Assembly (NCBI GenBank): GCA_023525715.1
Contig: CM042013.1
Coordinates: 83,812,494-83,876,493 of the forward strand
Length of the DNA: 64,000 bases
Source: Cichorium intybus
Lineage: Eukaryota; Streptophyta; Magnoliopsida; Asterales; Asteraceae
Reading direction: 5' to 3'
Shown: positions 47,705-59,040 of the stretch, piece after piece
How positions within the stretch are numbered: position 1 is the first letter of the stretch
Layout: the number at the start of each line of letters is the position of its first letter
Made by a program: the position numbers and the translations under genes
Notes under the pieces: model-generated
Databases searched by the model: none
What the model saw: only the letters and a program-made list of their open reading frames with translations
What the model was told of the DNA's origin: nothing

Positions 47705-48165
47705 TGTTAGTCCCGAACAATCCTATATCTACTTGGTATCAATCAAACACACTCGATGGGTGAATCTCAACGAGTATGAATCGAAACACACAATGAAATT
47801 ACTACAAACCTTCAATGCACACTATATTGATAATAGTCGGGTACATAAGGTTCTTTGATCGAATGACAAATTCTCTCTATCGCATAAGCTCCTCTAATTC
47901 GACCAACTTTAACAAATGACAAGGAAAGCACTATCTATACATAACCTATGTCCTAAGCCCATGACACAGCAAGCCCACCGAAAACATGATAACCCAACCC
48001 ACCGAAATCCTCTGGATTTCGGTCATGACCACCGAAATCCCAGGGGATTTCGGTCTAGACTGAAAACCACCAGCAGCCCAATAAATTATTCGTTTAAGCC
48101 CAGAAACTCTTGAATTTGGTCCGATCAAATGCAAAGATTAAACGAATCATAATTATAGCCCAACA
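47705..48165 (-). repeat. 3' LTR of the copia block
   Basis: The 461-bp LTR has plus-strand edges TGTTAGTCCCGAACAATCC and TAATTATAGCCCAACA. The outer flank GTCTC matches the duplication on the far right of the block. It contains four alternating arms ACCGAAATCC / GGATTTCGGT at 48001-48054. Confidence 0.87.
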
Positions 48166-48177
48166 ATCCCCCCTTGG
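48166..48177 (-). other. Polypurine tract of the copia block 3' LTR
   Basis: The complement is CCAAGGGGGGAT, just before the 3' LTR start TGTTGGGC. The equivalent beside the middle LTR is AAGGGGAGATT. Confidence 0.75.
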
Positions 48178-49984
48178 TTTAATGCTTTCATTTGACTTCG
48201 AGCTCTGTCTTGATCTTGATTCAGTTGAACACTGCAGAACATTTCAACAATCTCCCCTTAGCATGACAATCTCCCCCTTAACAGGTGACGGGTATAGATG
48301 TTGCTGACATTCAGCACATTTACAGAGACAATAATATCTTCAGATTGGACTGACTTCAGATTTGACTTGAACGTGCATTGGGTACGGGCTTCAACATAGG
48401 TCTTGAATAAGCACATCCAGCTTTTGATTTGACTTTGACTGAAACTGGAGTCTGACTCTTCACTTCTCTTCTTGATCACATAAAGGTATGAGTGTAGCAA
48501 CAGAAACTGTCTGAGGAGGAATTCAACGCAGCTTGTCACATGGAGTTATGATTCACCTTCTCTGGGGTTGAAATGATTGTGTTGAAACTTCAAACTTCAC
48601 TTCTGGCTCCATCACTTGAAAGACTTCACTGGATTGTCTTCAACTATAACTAGTGCGCAATGATGACCGCAAATCCTGTGGGTCACAGAGTCATAAAATT
48701 CTCACCACAGTTGTTCAAGGATTCATCCTTGGCTTAGAATGAGACTTCTCGCAGTATCTGTGTGAACCCGGAGGAACGCACTGCGATTGTTTGAGTATCG
48801 GTGAACTACTCATGGCCGTTTTGATTTTAGCCCCTGCATATCCTTGATCAAAGATCTCAATGCAGTTGACAAGTCAACAAGTTGAATTGGCTCTTGGCGA
48901 GACGTTCAATGGTGTCTAAACTTTGCGCAGTGTACCATCCTAGTGCCAATATAAATCCGGTGAAGTTGTTGGGGTCTCACAGCTATTGTGGTAAACAACA
49001 GCGATCACTGACCCAGAGTTTCGATATTTCATCAATGTGAGGTAAAATCACATTGAGTCACGAACATCTTAATTAGAAGAAGTATAGGTCAAGAATGGTA
49101 TGAGCGTGTAATATGTTTTGGTTACTAGACATACCCATCGACTAGGCTTTTGAATTGTCATCAGTGTATGGTTTATTATACTGATTCATCCAACTCTTGA
49201 ATTAGAAGCTTTGTAGGTAAGAATGGTTGTCGCTGCCTCACATCTATTACTGGTGTTGTAATAGAGATCACTGGCATAGAGTTTCGAAATATCATCACCA
49301 CTTGGTTTAAAGTGATGAGTCGTCTCTTTCTTGCAACAGAAGGATAGAGGTGGTTGAGAATGGATTGGTGCGTGTGATAGATTACGGTATGCAATCTAAC
49401 CATCCGCACATAATTTTAACTCTCGACTCTGAGTGGCTTCTCTCAAAGTGTCTAGAAGTTTGTGTTGCAGAAGAAATACTTATGGATTTGGTTAAGAAAG
49501 GTTGTCAGTGCTTCAAACTTACTATGGTGTTACAGTAAGAATCACTAGCACTTAAGTGTTACCTCAGCAGTGAGTGGGATAACTCAGTGCGTCGTCGGTA
49601 GGTAAAGAATGTCTTAGTGAATCACGGTGATAGTGAAACACATCTTTGACATAGGATTGATCTATATTCCTGATTGGTATTTATCAGTAACATTGACGAT
49701 CGTGCGAAACAAGTAATAGAACAATATTTTTGAGTTTTGAAATTTTCTGAAAGGAAAGACATGAAACGAAAAACATGTTTTTGGATTTTTAAGTTTTCTG
49801 AAAAAGTAAAGACATAAAAGTGAAAGACATATTTTTGTATTTTTGAAATTTTGTAAATTTTGTTGTTTTTGTTTTTTAATTCTCCCCCTAAATTTGTGCA
49901 TAGAGGAGAATGAACAAAAAAGCACAAATTTAACGAGAAACAAAAAGGAAAATATACAAAAATTGAACTATTAGTCATCAAAAC
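48178..49984 (-). other. 3' non-coding region of the copia block with 265-bp repeats
   Basis: There is no protein motif here. A degenerate tandem unit starts at about 48965, 49225 and 49500, each with GGTTGT..., then GTAA(T/C)A...GATCACTG and, in the first two, GAGTTTCGA(A/T)AT(A/T)TCATCA. The extreme left (48250-48310) matches the region beside the middle LTR (52500-52560), both with AATCTCCCCCTTAAC. Confidence 0.65.
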
Positions 49985-50240
49985 AAATCAAATCAGTTCA
50001 GGACGACGTTACCTTTTCAGTTTTCAACATATCTTTAGACACGAACCCCATGTGATCATCGTTTCCTTTCTCCCTTCCCGCAAAGGACACATACTCTCCA
50101 TAAATGATTTGAATGGCGTGTATTTGAGAAATGTCTCCAATTATGTGCCTGGAACAGCTATTATCAGCAAACCAAGGTCTACTAATATTCCTCTATAGCT
50201 GCTCCTGCACATGATGCGGGATTAGTTTCTTTTGGGAACC
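49985..50240 (-). pseudogene. Protease fragment of the second copia unit
   Basis: The minus strand reads RPWFADNSCSRHIIGDIS, a relative of RPWYVDSGCSRRMTGDMS at about 54930. The catalytic DSG is changed to DNS. The homology ends near 49990 and no integrase or reverse transcriptase follows. Confidence 0.68.
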
Positions 50241-50409
50241 AAGTCCATTTTGAAACTGGGTCTGCCATTGTTGTCTACACACTTGACTTGTTCCAAGATC
50301 ATATCCTGCTTATCAAATAAGGAACATGAAGAGTTAGTAGGACAGGAAGGTGAATTGGAAACAAGGCCTTTTGGTACCCATCAGTAATTTGGTTTTTGTC
50401 GCTTGTTGT

Positions 50410-51632
50410 TTAACCGGATGTGTGTATCAGCACTTGAGTTTGAAACAGAACCCCCCTTGACTTGTGCTTATGTTGCCAGTATGGACTCGAGGACGATCCT
50501 TGAGATGAACTCGACCTTACCGATTTTGATTTGGCAGAGTTATCTTTCGAATCGGTCTTCTTGTTCTTGGGGGCCTGCTTCTTGGCCTTGGCTGCATTCC
50601 AGTTACCATCTATTGAATGTGATCTTGAGGGCTTTCTTTTGGAAGACCTTGCTATTGGCACATTCTGCCAGTGTTGTGCATAGAAGGGAACGTATGGACG
50701 ATATGGACACTTCCTGGCAATGTGACCTGCAATCCCACAATTGAAGCACATTTGTCTTTTCAAGTAAATGAGATTGTGACTTGGTCCTTGTCCTTTTGAA
50801 TTTTTCAAAAAGTTACCACAAGTACTAGCACAATCACAATCACATTTAGTGGGACTCGGTCTTTGTCCAGCAGGAAGTTCACCTTCTTTCACAAACTTCG
50901 GTGGTTTGTATTTTCCAACAATTGGAATTTTTGAATTCAAAGCATCACCGCTAGAAGAGGCACATGTCTTAGCAGTCATGTTCTCCTTGATTTCATCCTC
51001 CTTGTTCACTGTATCTGCACATGAGGTAGAAGCATTAGTAGATTTTGTTTCAGTACTCTCAGCGGTGCCAGATTGATCCTTTTGAATGAAATTGGAGAGA
51101 TAACATTCATCAGATTCTTCGGTTTCGAGGGGTGGGGTAAAATTGTTGTTGAAAGGAGGTGGAACACTTTTATACCCCAGACCTTGGTTGTCATCCCATT
51201 TAAGTTGTTTCTCGATCATCGATTTGACTATCGTGCTTGACCCTTCAAATTTTTTGAAATAAAATAAGTATTTTGAATTTTAGCTTTTAAAGAGTCACGC
51301 TCGGCATTTAATTTAGCAATGTCCTCATTGGCTAATCTAAGATGACATCTTGTTACACTAAGTTCGTCTTGTATTTTGAGATAGTCTAAGGGTTTAGCAT
51401 CTAACTTTTCTTGTAAAGGTTTCAGTTTCATTTTATGTTTATGCACAAGATTTTCAAGGTCAAATATCTCTCTAACTAAATTATCATTGTGTTCATGAAG
51501 TTTGGCAATTATATCAACACACGATTGAGAAGAGCAAGAAACTTCACAAGCGTCTTTTGTCACCATTTTGAAGATTCTAGTGGACCGAAAAGCCTTCAAA
51601 TGCCAAAATATTGATCGAAAACCCAAAAACAT
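50410..51632 (-). pseudogene. Copia block gag, second copy (C-terminal part)
   Basis: The frame 51632-51228 carries DNLVREIFDLENLVHKHKMK and a charged coiled-coil-like stretch. The frame 51219-50410 carries TEESDECYLSNFIQKDQSGT, then the CCHC knuckle CFNCGIAGHIARKC (about 50705-50745) and a Ser/Lys-rich tail. The gag N-terminal core is absent: the first sequence after the leader is already the middle of gag, so this unit has an internal deletion. Confidence 0.78.
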
Positions 51633-52095
51633 TCTACCAAAAAACCAAAATTTGAGCCAATACCTTTTTTGACCGAAATCACTGTAGACTGAAAACCTAG
51701 GTTCCTAACCTTTGGCCGAAATCCAGACTGAAATCACTTAGGCCGAAAACCAGTAAAACTGACCGAAAAACAACTCTGACCGAAAACCTCAGAAACCCTA
51801 GCTGCACCGAAAACCTCAATTAGGCAGACCGAAATCCTCCTTAATGGACCGAAATCCAGTCAACCCTAACCGAAAACCTGCAGCCGGTACCGAAATCCTC
51901 AGGAGCGTGACCGAAATCCTCTAGATCTGACCGAAAACGCCAGAAAACCTCCAAAAATGCCTTTTTTGCAGAAAAAACGAGTTTTGAGGATCAAAAACTT
52001 TGTTTTTGAGGATTTTCCGCTTGAAGGTGCCAAGAACACGAAGAACACTTCGAACAAAAACACCCAAACTCGATCAAATCGGTCCAAAAACGCTC
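51633..52095 (-). other. Second leader of the copia block with CCGAAA array
   Basis: It is homologous to 57721-58220 (AAGAACACGAAGAAC..., CTCGATCAAATCGGTCC versus TTCGATCAAATATGTCC). Between 51671 and 51943 there are 12 CCGAAA cores in about 270 bp, mostly as GACCGAAATCC or ACCGAAAACC. There is no reading frame of note. Confidence 0.75.
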
Positions 52096-52441
52096 AAAAT
52101 GAAATTACTACAAACCTTCCATGCACACTATATTGATAATAGTCGGGTACATAAGGTTCCTTGATGGAATGACAAATTCTCTCTATCGCATAAGCTCCTC
52201 TAATTCGACCAACTCTAACAAATGACAAGGAAAGCACTATTAAGAACCTATGACCTAAGCCCATGACATAGCAAGCCCACCGAAAACAGGCCACAGCTCA
52301 AACGAAATTCATGAGGATTTCGGTCCTTCACATCGAAAACAAGGACGATTTTGGTCCAGGCCGAAATCCCAAGTCAGCCCATAAAATGTTGTTTTTGTCA
52401 TCTTCAATGCCAAGCATAAACCAACAGATTTAGTCCCAACA
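52096..52441 (-). repeat. Middle LTR of the copia block, truncated
   Basis: The right edge is ...TTTAGTCCCAACA (minus-strand start TGTTGGGACTAAA) beside a polypurine tract (52442-52455). The left part matches the 3' LTR from about 47785 (GAAATTACTACAAACCTTC, GATAATAGTCGGGTACATAA). The last roughly 85 bp of the LTR and the following primer site are missing. The LTR passes straight into a leader at about 52096-52101. Confidence 0.82.
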
Positions 52442-52515
52442 ATCTCCCCTTGGTTTACTGCTTGCATTGTTCTTTAGGATTCTCTTGGTATTGGATTCAG
52501 TTGAACACCGCAACA

Positions 52516-54982
52516 TCATTCTAACAATCTCCCCCTTAACCGAGTAACGGGTGTAGATGTCATCCTCAATGTTGCATACCAGGCACGGGGTGCTTGATGA
52601 AGACCATAGAGAGCCTTATCAAGCTTGTAGACGTGATTCGGAAATTTAGAGTTGATGAAACCCGGAGGTTGGTCAACATAAATATCTTCTTTCACTTCAC
52701 CGTACAGGAAAGCAGTCTTAACATCCATCTGGTAGACAGTAAAGTTTATGTACGATGCATAGGCGAGAAAATTCCGAACTGCTTCAAGTCTTGCCACCAG
52801 AGCATAAACTTCAGTATAATCAAGGCCTTCAATCTAACAAAATCCACAAACCACCAGACGTGCCTTATTACGCACAATAACCCCTGAGTCATCTTGCTTG
52901 TTGCGAAATACCCACCTTGTGTCTAGAGATTTCTTTCCTTCAGGTAGTTCCACCAATTACCAGACATTCAACTTCTCGAATTGATTAAGCTCTTCATGCA
53001 TAACATCCACCCAACTTGGTTCATTTAGTGCCATCTGGACATTCTTTGGCTCTATTTGAGAGATAAAGCATAAATAGAGGCACTCATTGACAGGACCGCT
53101 TTGACTTTTGGTTTGAACACCTTCATCCAAAGAGCCAATCACGTTACAAATTGGGTGATCTCGTTGTATTCTTGAAGGCACTGCATGTTCGAGCAAAGGA
53201 GTAGAGATCGGAAGATTGGTTATGTTCTCAATACTGCCTGAGCCTGAAGCACCTTTGTCAGAATCTCTGAAGTCGTGAGAGGTACTTGAAACATACTCGT
53301 CAGGAATTCTCTCGGGAAAGAGTGAATCCATTAGAGTGGAGTCGAAAAGATCAGCAGGATCAGTGTTGAGACCATCTTCATGAGAAGCAGCTGGATCGAC
53401 AACTGGAGGTTCGCCAACATCTTGAGATGGAACAGTAGGAGCATCTTCAGTTATGGTAGTGGAGGCAGGAGATGCACCGTCATTTAAAGCAGGGTCTTCA
53501 AGGATTACTGACAGTTTGATAGGATTAGGAATAATTTCTGCCTCATCATCTCTGTATATTCCACTTGAGCCTGGTTATGTACCTGAAACATCAGAGGAAA
53601 ACACGTAGAAAGGTTTAAACAATTCACCATAGTTAAACAACCAGTCAGGTCCAACACGGACATCTGTCTCGTTCTCTTCTAGCCATCGCACGTCATATGA
53701 TTCCGTGATCTGCTTGGTCACATTGTTGTACACCCGATATGCAGTTTTACTAGCATATCCCATGAAGTAGCAGTCATCCGCTTTGGAGTTGAACTTCGGA
53801 GTAGCTTCAAGATGAAGAAGAGTGCAAGGACAACCAATAGTGCGGAAATGTGAGACATTTGGTTTGCGACCATAGAGAATCTCATACGGAGTCTTAATTT
53901 GAGATTTGTTGATGATAACCCTATTCTGGACATAACAGGCTGTATTAATTGCTTCAGCCCAAAAGATCACTGGTAATTTTAATCGCACAACATGGTACGC
54001 GCAGCATCAATCAGAGTTCTGTTCCAACGTTCAGCAACACCATTTTGTTGAGGTGTTCGAGCGGCATTATACTGACATTGCACTCCCTTATCTGCACAAA
54101 ACATATTCAATAGCACATTCTTGAACTCAGTTCTATTGTCGCATCGGATGGCCTTTGTCTTCAGATTCGTTTGATTCTCGATAAGAGTGATGAATTGCAT
54201 GACCAGCTATGCAGTTTCACTTTTGTTCTATAAGAAGAAAACCTAAGTAAAACGTAAGTAATCATCAATAATGACTAAGAAATAAGAACTTCGGTTAATA
54301 CTAAGAACATTAACAAGGCCAAACAGATCCATATGAAGCAATTGAAGGAGTGAATCAATGGAATTGATTATTTTGGGCTTGTGCAGCTTCTGGTGATGTT
54401 TGCCTTGAGCACATGCAACACATTTTTCGAATGTAATGAAGTCTTTGATCGGAAGCCCTTGGACAAGATCATTCTTTTCAAGATGATTCAGATTTTTCAC
54501 ATTGGCATGACCGAGACGTCGATGCCACAACATGGCATTTTGTTCTGAAGCTTTCGAGAATAAGCAAGTGACGTTTTCTGGAGTGTTGTGGTTCATGTCG
54601 ATGATGTAAGCATTGCTTTGTCGTTCTGATCGGACAAGAATCCACTCTTCAGGAATGACTATGCCAGGTTTGAGAATCAAACATTCTTTCTTGGTGAAGT
54701 GAGTAGAAAAACCTTTGTCACAAATTTGAGAAACGCTCAGCAAATTGTGCTTGAGCTCAGGTACAAAGTTGACATTCTCAAATTTCAACACGCCATTGGA
54801 TACAGTTCCCTTTTGTGTGATCTTTCCCTTTTCACCTCCCGCAAAGCAGACACATCCACCATTAAAATTTTCAACGTTATGCAGTTGGGACATGTCGCCT
54901 GTCATGCGCCTGGAACAGCCACTATCAACATACCATGGTCTGATGACATTCCTCCGTAACTGTTCCTGCACAAGTTACGGGA
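52516..54982 (-). pseudogene. Copia block pol: protease, integrase, partial reverse transcriptase
   Basis: The protease motif is WYVDSGCSRRMTGD (about 54930). The HHCC finger follows (LWHRRLGHANVKNL, CVACAQGKHH). The integrase core comes next in shifted frames: VIIDDYLRFT, RCDNRTEFKN and NGVAERWNRTL supply the Asp, Asp and Glu, and FWAEAINTACYVQNR follows. After a linker (FISQIEPKNVQMALNEPSWV) the reverse transcriptase runs through VYQMDVKTAFLYGEVKEDIY to ALYGLHQAPRAWYA near 52575. It then stops abruptly: YVDD and RNase H are deleted, and the 3' untranslated region begins within about 30 bp. The deletion removed the catalytic site. Confidence 0.85.
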
Positions 54983-55518
54983 TTAATTAGATTTAGGCAC
55001 CCAGTCCATACGGAAACTGGGTTGACCCTGACTATCAATACATGAAATTGATTCCAAACTCATGTCACATTTATCAAACAAAGATGAAATAACAGAAGAT
55101 TTTTGGACACTGCCTTTAGGAACCCATCTATAGGTTGATTTAAATCTCTTATCTTTGGACCAGATGGGAACATTTGCAAAAGATTTAGGATTGGAGCTAC
55201 TATCTGAGGTTGATTCTTGAAATGAATGTGGCTTTACAAAATTCAACAAAACATGGTCATTTCTAGAAACGGTCCTTTTGTTTAAAGTAGTCTTATTCTT
55301 GGCATTAGTGTCACGACTGTTTTTATTTCGAGAACATGACCTAGAGTTTTCTTCTATGAGATCGCCCTTTTGGCACGTTCTACCAAACCTGTTCATGTTG
55401 AGAAGCATACAAGTGTCGGGGACAATTTTTGGATATGTGACCAGCAATTCCACAGTTAAAACAGGTCTGTCTTTTCAAAGGAATATTAGAATGCTGTCCC
55501 GGTCCAGATTTATTCAAA
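54983..55518 (-). pseudogene. Second zinc knuckle and gag-pol spacer of the copia block
   Basis: A second, intact CCHC knuckle (CFNCGIAGHISKNC) lies at about 55430-55475 in one frame. In another frame a Ser/Lys-rich spacer (SFQESTSDSSSNPKSFANVP) leads into FRMDWVPKS just before the protease. Two knuckles per gag fit large copia elements of the SIRE kind. Frames do not join without shifts. Confidence 0.7.
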
Positions 55519-57720
55519 TTATTTCCAAACACACAAGCATGCAACAAATTTGTAAACAAAAAACTTTGTCCTAGAATTTTTAAAACCAGCATCACATGGT
55601 TTTTTAAGAACATCAGAAGTCTTAATATCAAATTTAACATCATCAGACAAAACACAAGTATCAGTTTTTAAGCAATTTTTATCAGAAACAGAAGCAGGTG
55701 AATCCTCCTTGTCATCAATCTTCAATTTCAATTTATCTGCACATGAGGTAGAAGCATCAGTAGAATTTATTTCAGAACTCTCAGCGGTGCCAGATTTGTT
55801 CTTTTGAATAAAACTTGAAAGATAACATTCTTCTGATTCTTCAGTTTCCAAGGATGGAGCAAAGTTATTATTATAGGGAGGGGGAACAGAACTATAACCA
55901 AGTCCTTCACCGTGTATATTGGACCACTTAGTTTGATGTTCAATTATAGATTCAACTACCTCACTTGACACATAAATTTTATTAAGATTAGATTCGGTAT
56001 CCTGAAATTTTGATTTCAATGTATCAAGTTCAACAGTTAATCTAGCAATGTCCTCATTGGCAAATTTAAGATGACAGTTTTTTTATGGTAAGTTCGTCTT
56101 GAATTTAAAGATAATATGAGGTTTTAGCATCTAATTTTTCTTGCAGCGGTTTTAGTTTCTTCTTATGTTTATGTACAAGATTTTCAAGATCAAATATTTC
56201 CCTAACAAGATTATCATTCAATTCACGATATTTAGCAATAATATCAATGCAAGATTTTGATGAGCAAGAGACTTCACTAACCTCATCACTGGAGTGGGTG
56301 GTGTCAGAATTAGCAGAAACCATCAAGGCGAATTGGAGATCCATCATTTGCTCCTCAGCTGCATTAACATCCAAGTCACCTTCAATTTGAGCAAGGTGAG
56401 CACGACCATCTCTGTTGATGTTTAAATCCTGCAGCTGATTCTCCCATGTAAACTGTTGGGCAACCATGGCTCTTTCAGCATTCTGTGGTTGGGGAGCAGC
56501 ATCACGGTTATTGCCAACCGGAACCAAGTTTCTCTCGTTGTTCTCCATTCTGGGATTTGTACATTCACGAGTGAAGTACCCTGGCTCGTTGCAGTTGAAG
56601 CATTGAAGGTTAGCTTTGCTGAAACCCACCTTCCTGTCACCATTGTTGTTTACCCAGTTGTTCCTGCCCGTCCTTTGAGTGAATCTCTTGGCCCTGAACA
56701 CAGCCATAGCTATATGCCAAGAGATGTCCATTTCCTCCAAGTCATCAGGATTAACTTGATTAAGATCTTCCACCATCATTGGCTGAACCAGATCACCAGC
56801 AACAAGGGAATTGTAGCAGTTTAGAAGACCAACCATCATGCCTAAGTTTTCTTCAGCTCCTTTAGGAAGAACTGGAATTTGAGAAGTAGAGTTGGCAGTA
56901 GAGACTGGTGCTGAGTAAGCTGGAGGAGCCATTGGAATGCTTGAAGAGGAAGGGGCCTATTGATTTGGCACTTGAGTAGGAAGAGCTGAGAAGGAACTGT
57001 TTGAAGAAACTCCAAGATTGGCAGATTGGTATGAAGTAACGTGATTAATCTCTCTCTGCTTGTCGTCCATGTCACAGGACTTGATGATGGCCATAATCTC
57101 AGAGAGAGAAAGTTTAGACAGGTCTCGGGTCTTCTTAATGACTGTCACATTCGTATCCTAAGTTCTCGAAAGAGAGTTCAGAAGCTTCTTGTTGACTTCA
57201 ATCTTTGATAGAGAGATCCCAGGAGTTGTCATTTCAGTATTTAGAGTGATGAAGCATTGTAGTTGAGCTTCAAGAGTTTCTCCAAGTACATGGTTAAACA
57301 AATTGAACCTCTGACGAAGCAGGTCCTGCAAGCTTTGCTTCATGTAAGCATTTCCCTCATAGACGTCAATCAAGGCATCCAGAGAGCTTTTGCATACTTG
57401 TACTCACGGAATCCTTGAGCAATTTCTGGTGAAAGAGCCATAGAAAGTGTCGCGAGAGCTCTTTCATCAGGTTCAACCTTCTCAAAGTCAAGGTCAGAAT
57501 ATTCTTCCACAAGTTTGTCGATTGTAGCACCCTCTCTAGTCATTGTAATGCTGATAGGGGGTCGTAAGTAACTTCTCCACAACTTAACGTCCTTCATTTT
57601 GATGTATTGCTCAAAACGATATTTCCATTCTATAAATCCTTCAGCTTTGATTAGCCTGGGAATACGAGTGACCGTACCCATAACTGAGTCAAGATTGGAA
57701 TTAACACTGTTGGACTCCAT
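55519..57720 (-). pseudogene. Copia block gag (first copy), broken
   Basis: It begins at the ATG 57718-57720 (MESNSVNSNLDSVMGTVTRI). A gag core (EGFIEWKYRFEQYIKMKDVK, MKQSLQDLLRQRFNLFNHVL) is split by frameshifts at about 57370 and 57160. A zinc knuckle near 56570 reads CFNCNEPGYFTREC: the His of CCHC is Tyr here. A coiled-coil-like stretch follows (DNLVREIFDLENLVHKHKKK). After that comes a C-terminal acidic part (TEESEECYLSSFIQKNKSGT). Role in the family: capsid and RNA binding. This copy is inactive. Confidence 0.82.
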
Positions 57721-58274
57721 TTGAAAAATACTTGAACAATTACCAAAAATCAGCTATTAAAAGAGAAATAAGAAACAACAATTTCGAAGAATTTGCTGAA
57801 CCGAAATCGAAGGAAACCAAAATCCGGCACCAAAATCCTTTCCGACCGAAATCCCTTTACATCGAAATCCAAGGCCGAAAACCTTATTGACCAAAATCCA
57901 ATAAAAATCTTAGAAACCCTAAGGAACACCGAAATGCTTATTGGGCTGACCGAAATCCACAAGTACGGACCAAAAACCTTCAAAACCCTAACCGAAAACC
58001 TATGAGATCAGCGTTGCCACCGAAATCCTAGGGGGCCAGGCCGAAATCCTCCTTCAGATCTGAAAAACGACAAAAATCCTTTCAAAACTCCGTTTTTGGA
58101 TCAAAAACTCCGTTTTTCAGTGATTTTTCCTTAAATATGTCAAGAACACGAAGAACGCGAAGAACAAAAATACCAAATTTCGATCAAATATGTCCAATAA
58201 TACCCAAAATTCCAAGATCCAAGCAAAGGAAAATATGATTGATACCAAAATACTAAAAAACACAAGGTTTTCAA
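57721..58274 (-). other. Leader of the copia block with CCGAAA motif array
   Basis: This non-coding region separates primer site and gag. Between 57799 and 58045 it holds about a dozen copies of ACCGAAATCC, ACCGAAAACC or one-base variants. The parallel leader at 51633-52095 has the same array. Confidence 0.75.
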
Positions 58275-58286
58275 GCTCAAATACCA
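58275..58286 (-). other. Primer-binding site of the copia block
   Basis: The complement is TGGTATTTGAGC, a diverged tRNA-Met site two bases from the LTR edge. Confidence 0.78.
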
Positions 58287-58288
58287 AT

Positions 58289-58704
58289 TGTAGGTCCCGA
58301 AACAATCCTAAGTCTTCACACTGTATCAATAAAATCACACAAACACGAAAACAGTTCTTCAATGCACTCGATTATATTAGATTAATCGACAGGTACATAA
58401 GAACTTAGTTGCTTGAACAAAGAGAATTTGTTCTATGCTAAAACAAGGTTCCAAAACAACTAACTCTATAAATGAAGACTAAGCCTCATATATATACTCA
58501 TGCAGTCGGGACCGAAATCCTCAGCCCATCAGACCGAAAACCTAAAGAGGCCTGACCGAAATCCTCAGGATTTCGGTCATCACGACCGAAAACCGAGTGG
58601 ATTTCGGTCCCAGGCCGAAATCCTCAAACAGACTCTAAAAAGTTGATCTTTTCTAAATTAAGCCCTATAAATATAAAGATTAAACCACTAATTATGTCCT
58701 AACA
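58289..58704 (-). repeat. 5' LTR of the copia block
   Basis: The 416-bp LTR starts TGTTAGGACATAATTAG on the minus strand and ends TTGTTTCGGGACCTACA. Several ACCGAAATCC/GGATTTCGGT motifs occur at 58510-58622, including an 11-bp perfect inverted pair at 58554-58578. Confidence 0.87.
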
Positions 58705-58709
58705 GTCTC

Positions 58710-59040
58710 ATATCAGTTTCTAAGCCTCATTACACGACCCGTGTGACCCTACACGACCCGTGTAACCTCTTTTTAGCATTTCTCAACCTCAAACTTCTTC
58801 CAAATGAGTTTCTAATCACCCAAACTCATACAACAACCTAACTAATCTTAATCACAACAAGATTAGTATATAAGAAAGGGTTCAACCTCTTCTCACTCAT
58901 CAGACAACTCATAACTCAAAGGCAATCACAAAAGATCACCACACCCTTACTCTAAACAATTCATAGCTAGAACCACACTAGCTATAAGATAATAACTCTA
59001 CTTACCTTGATAAGCATCTCAAAAGAAAATGGGTCTTACA
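58710..59040 (-). repeat. 3' LTR of the LARD-like element, right part
   Basis: It continues the 47704 side, with the same ACACGACCCGTGTAA text on both sides of the copia. The end is placed at GGGTCTTACA, so the minus-strand LTR starts TGTAAGACCC. A purine-rich tract follows on the minus strand at 59041-59061. Confidence 0.65.

Larger units (their letters stand above)
47705..58704 (-). mobile_element. Tandem-LTR Ty1/copia block (LTR-int-LTR-int-LTR)
   Basis: This 11.0-kb insertion has a single 5-bp duplication GTCTC (47700-47704 and 58705-58709). It contains three LTRs: 58289-58704, about 52096-52441 and 47705-48165. Two incomplete internal regions lie between them. The right one has gag, protease, integrase and part of reverse transcriptase. 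The left one has a second leader, gag C-terminal part and a protease fragment. Motifs and the TGTTGGG-type LTR start next to AAGGGGAGATTG tracts resemble the SIRE/Maximus lineage. No complete polyprotein remains. Confidence 0.85.

Noticed and set aside
47424..47858. 144-codon plus-strand frame with several Cys
   Set aside because: It crosses the boundary between the gypsy-type LTR and the copia LTR at 47705, so it is a chance fusion of two elements.
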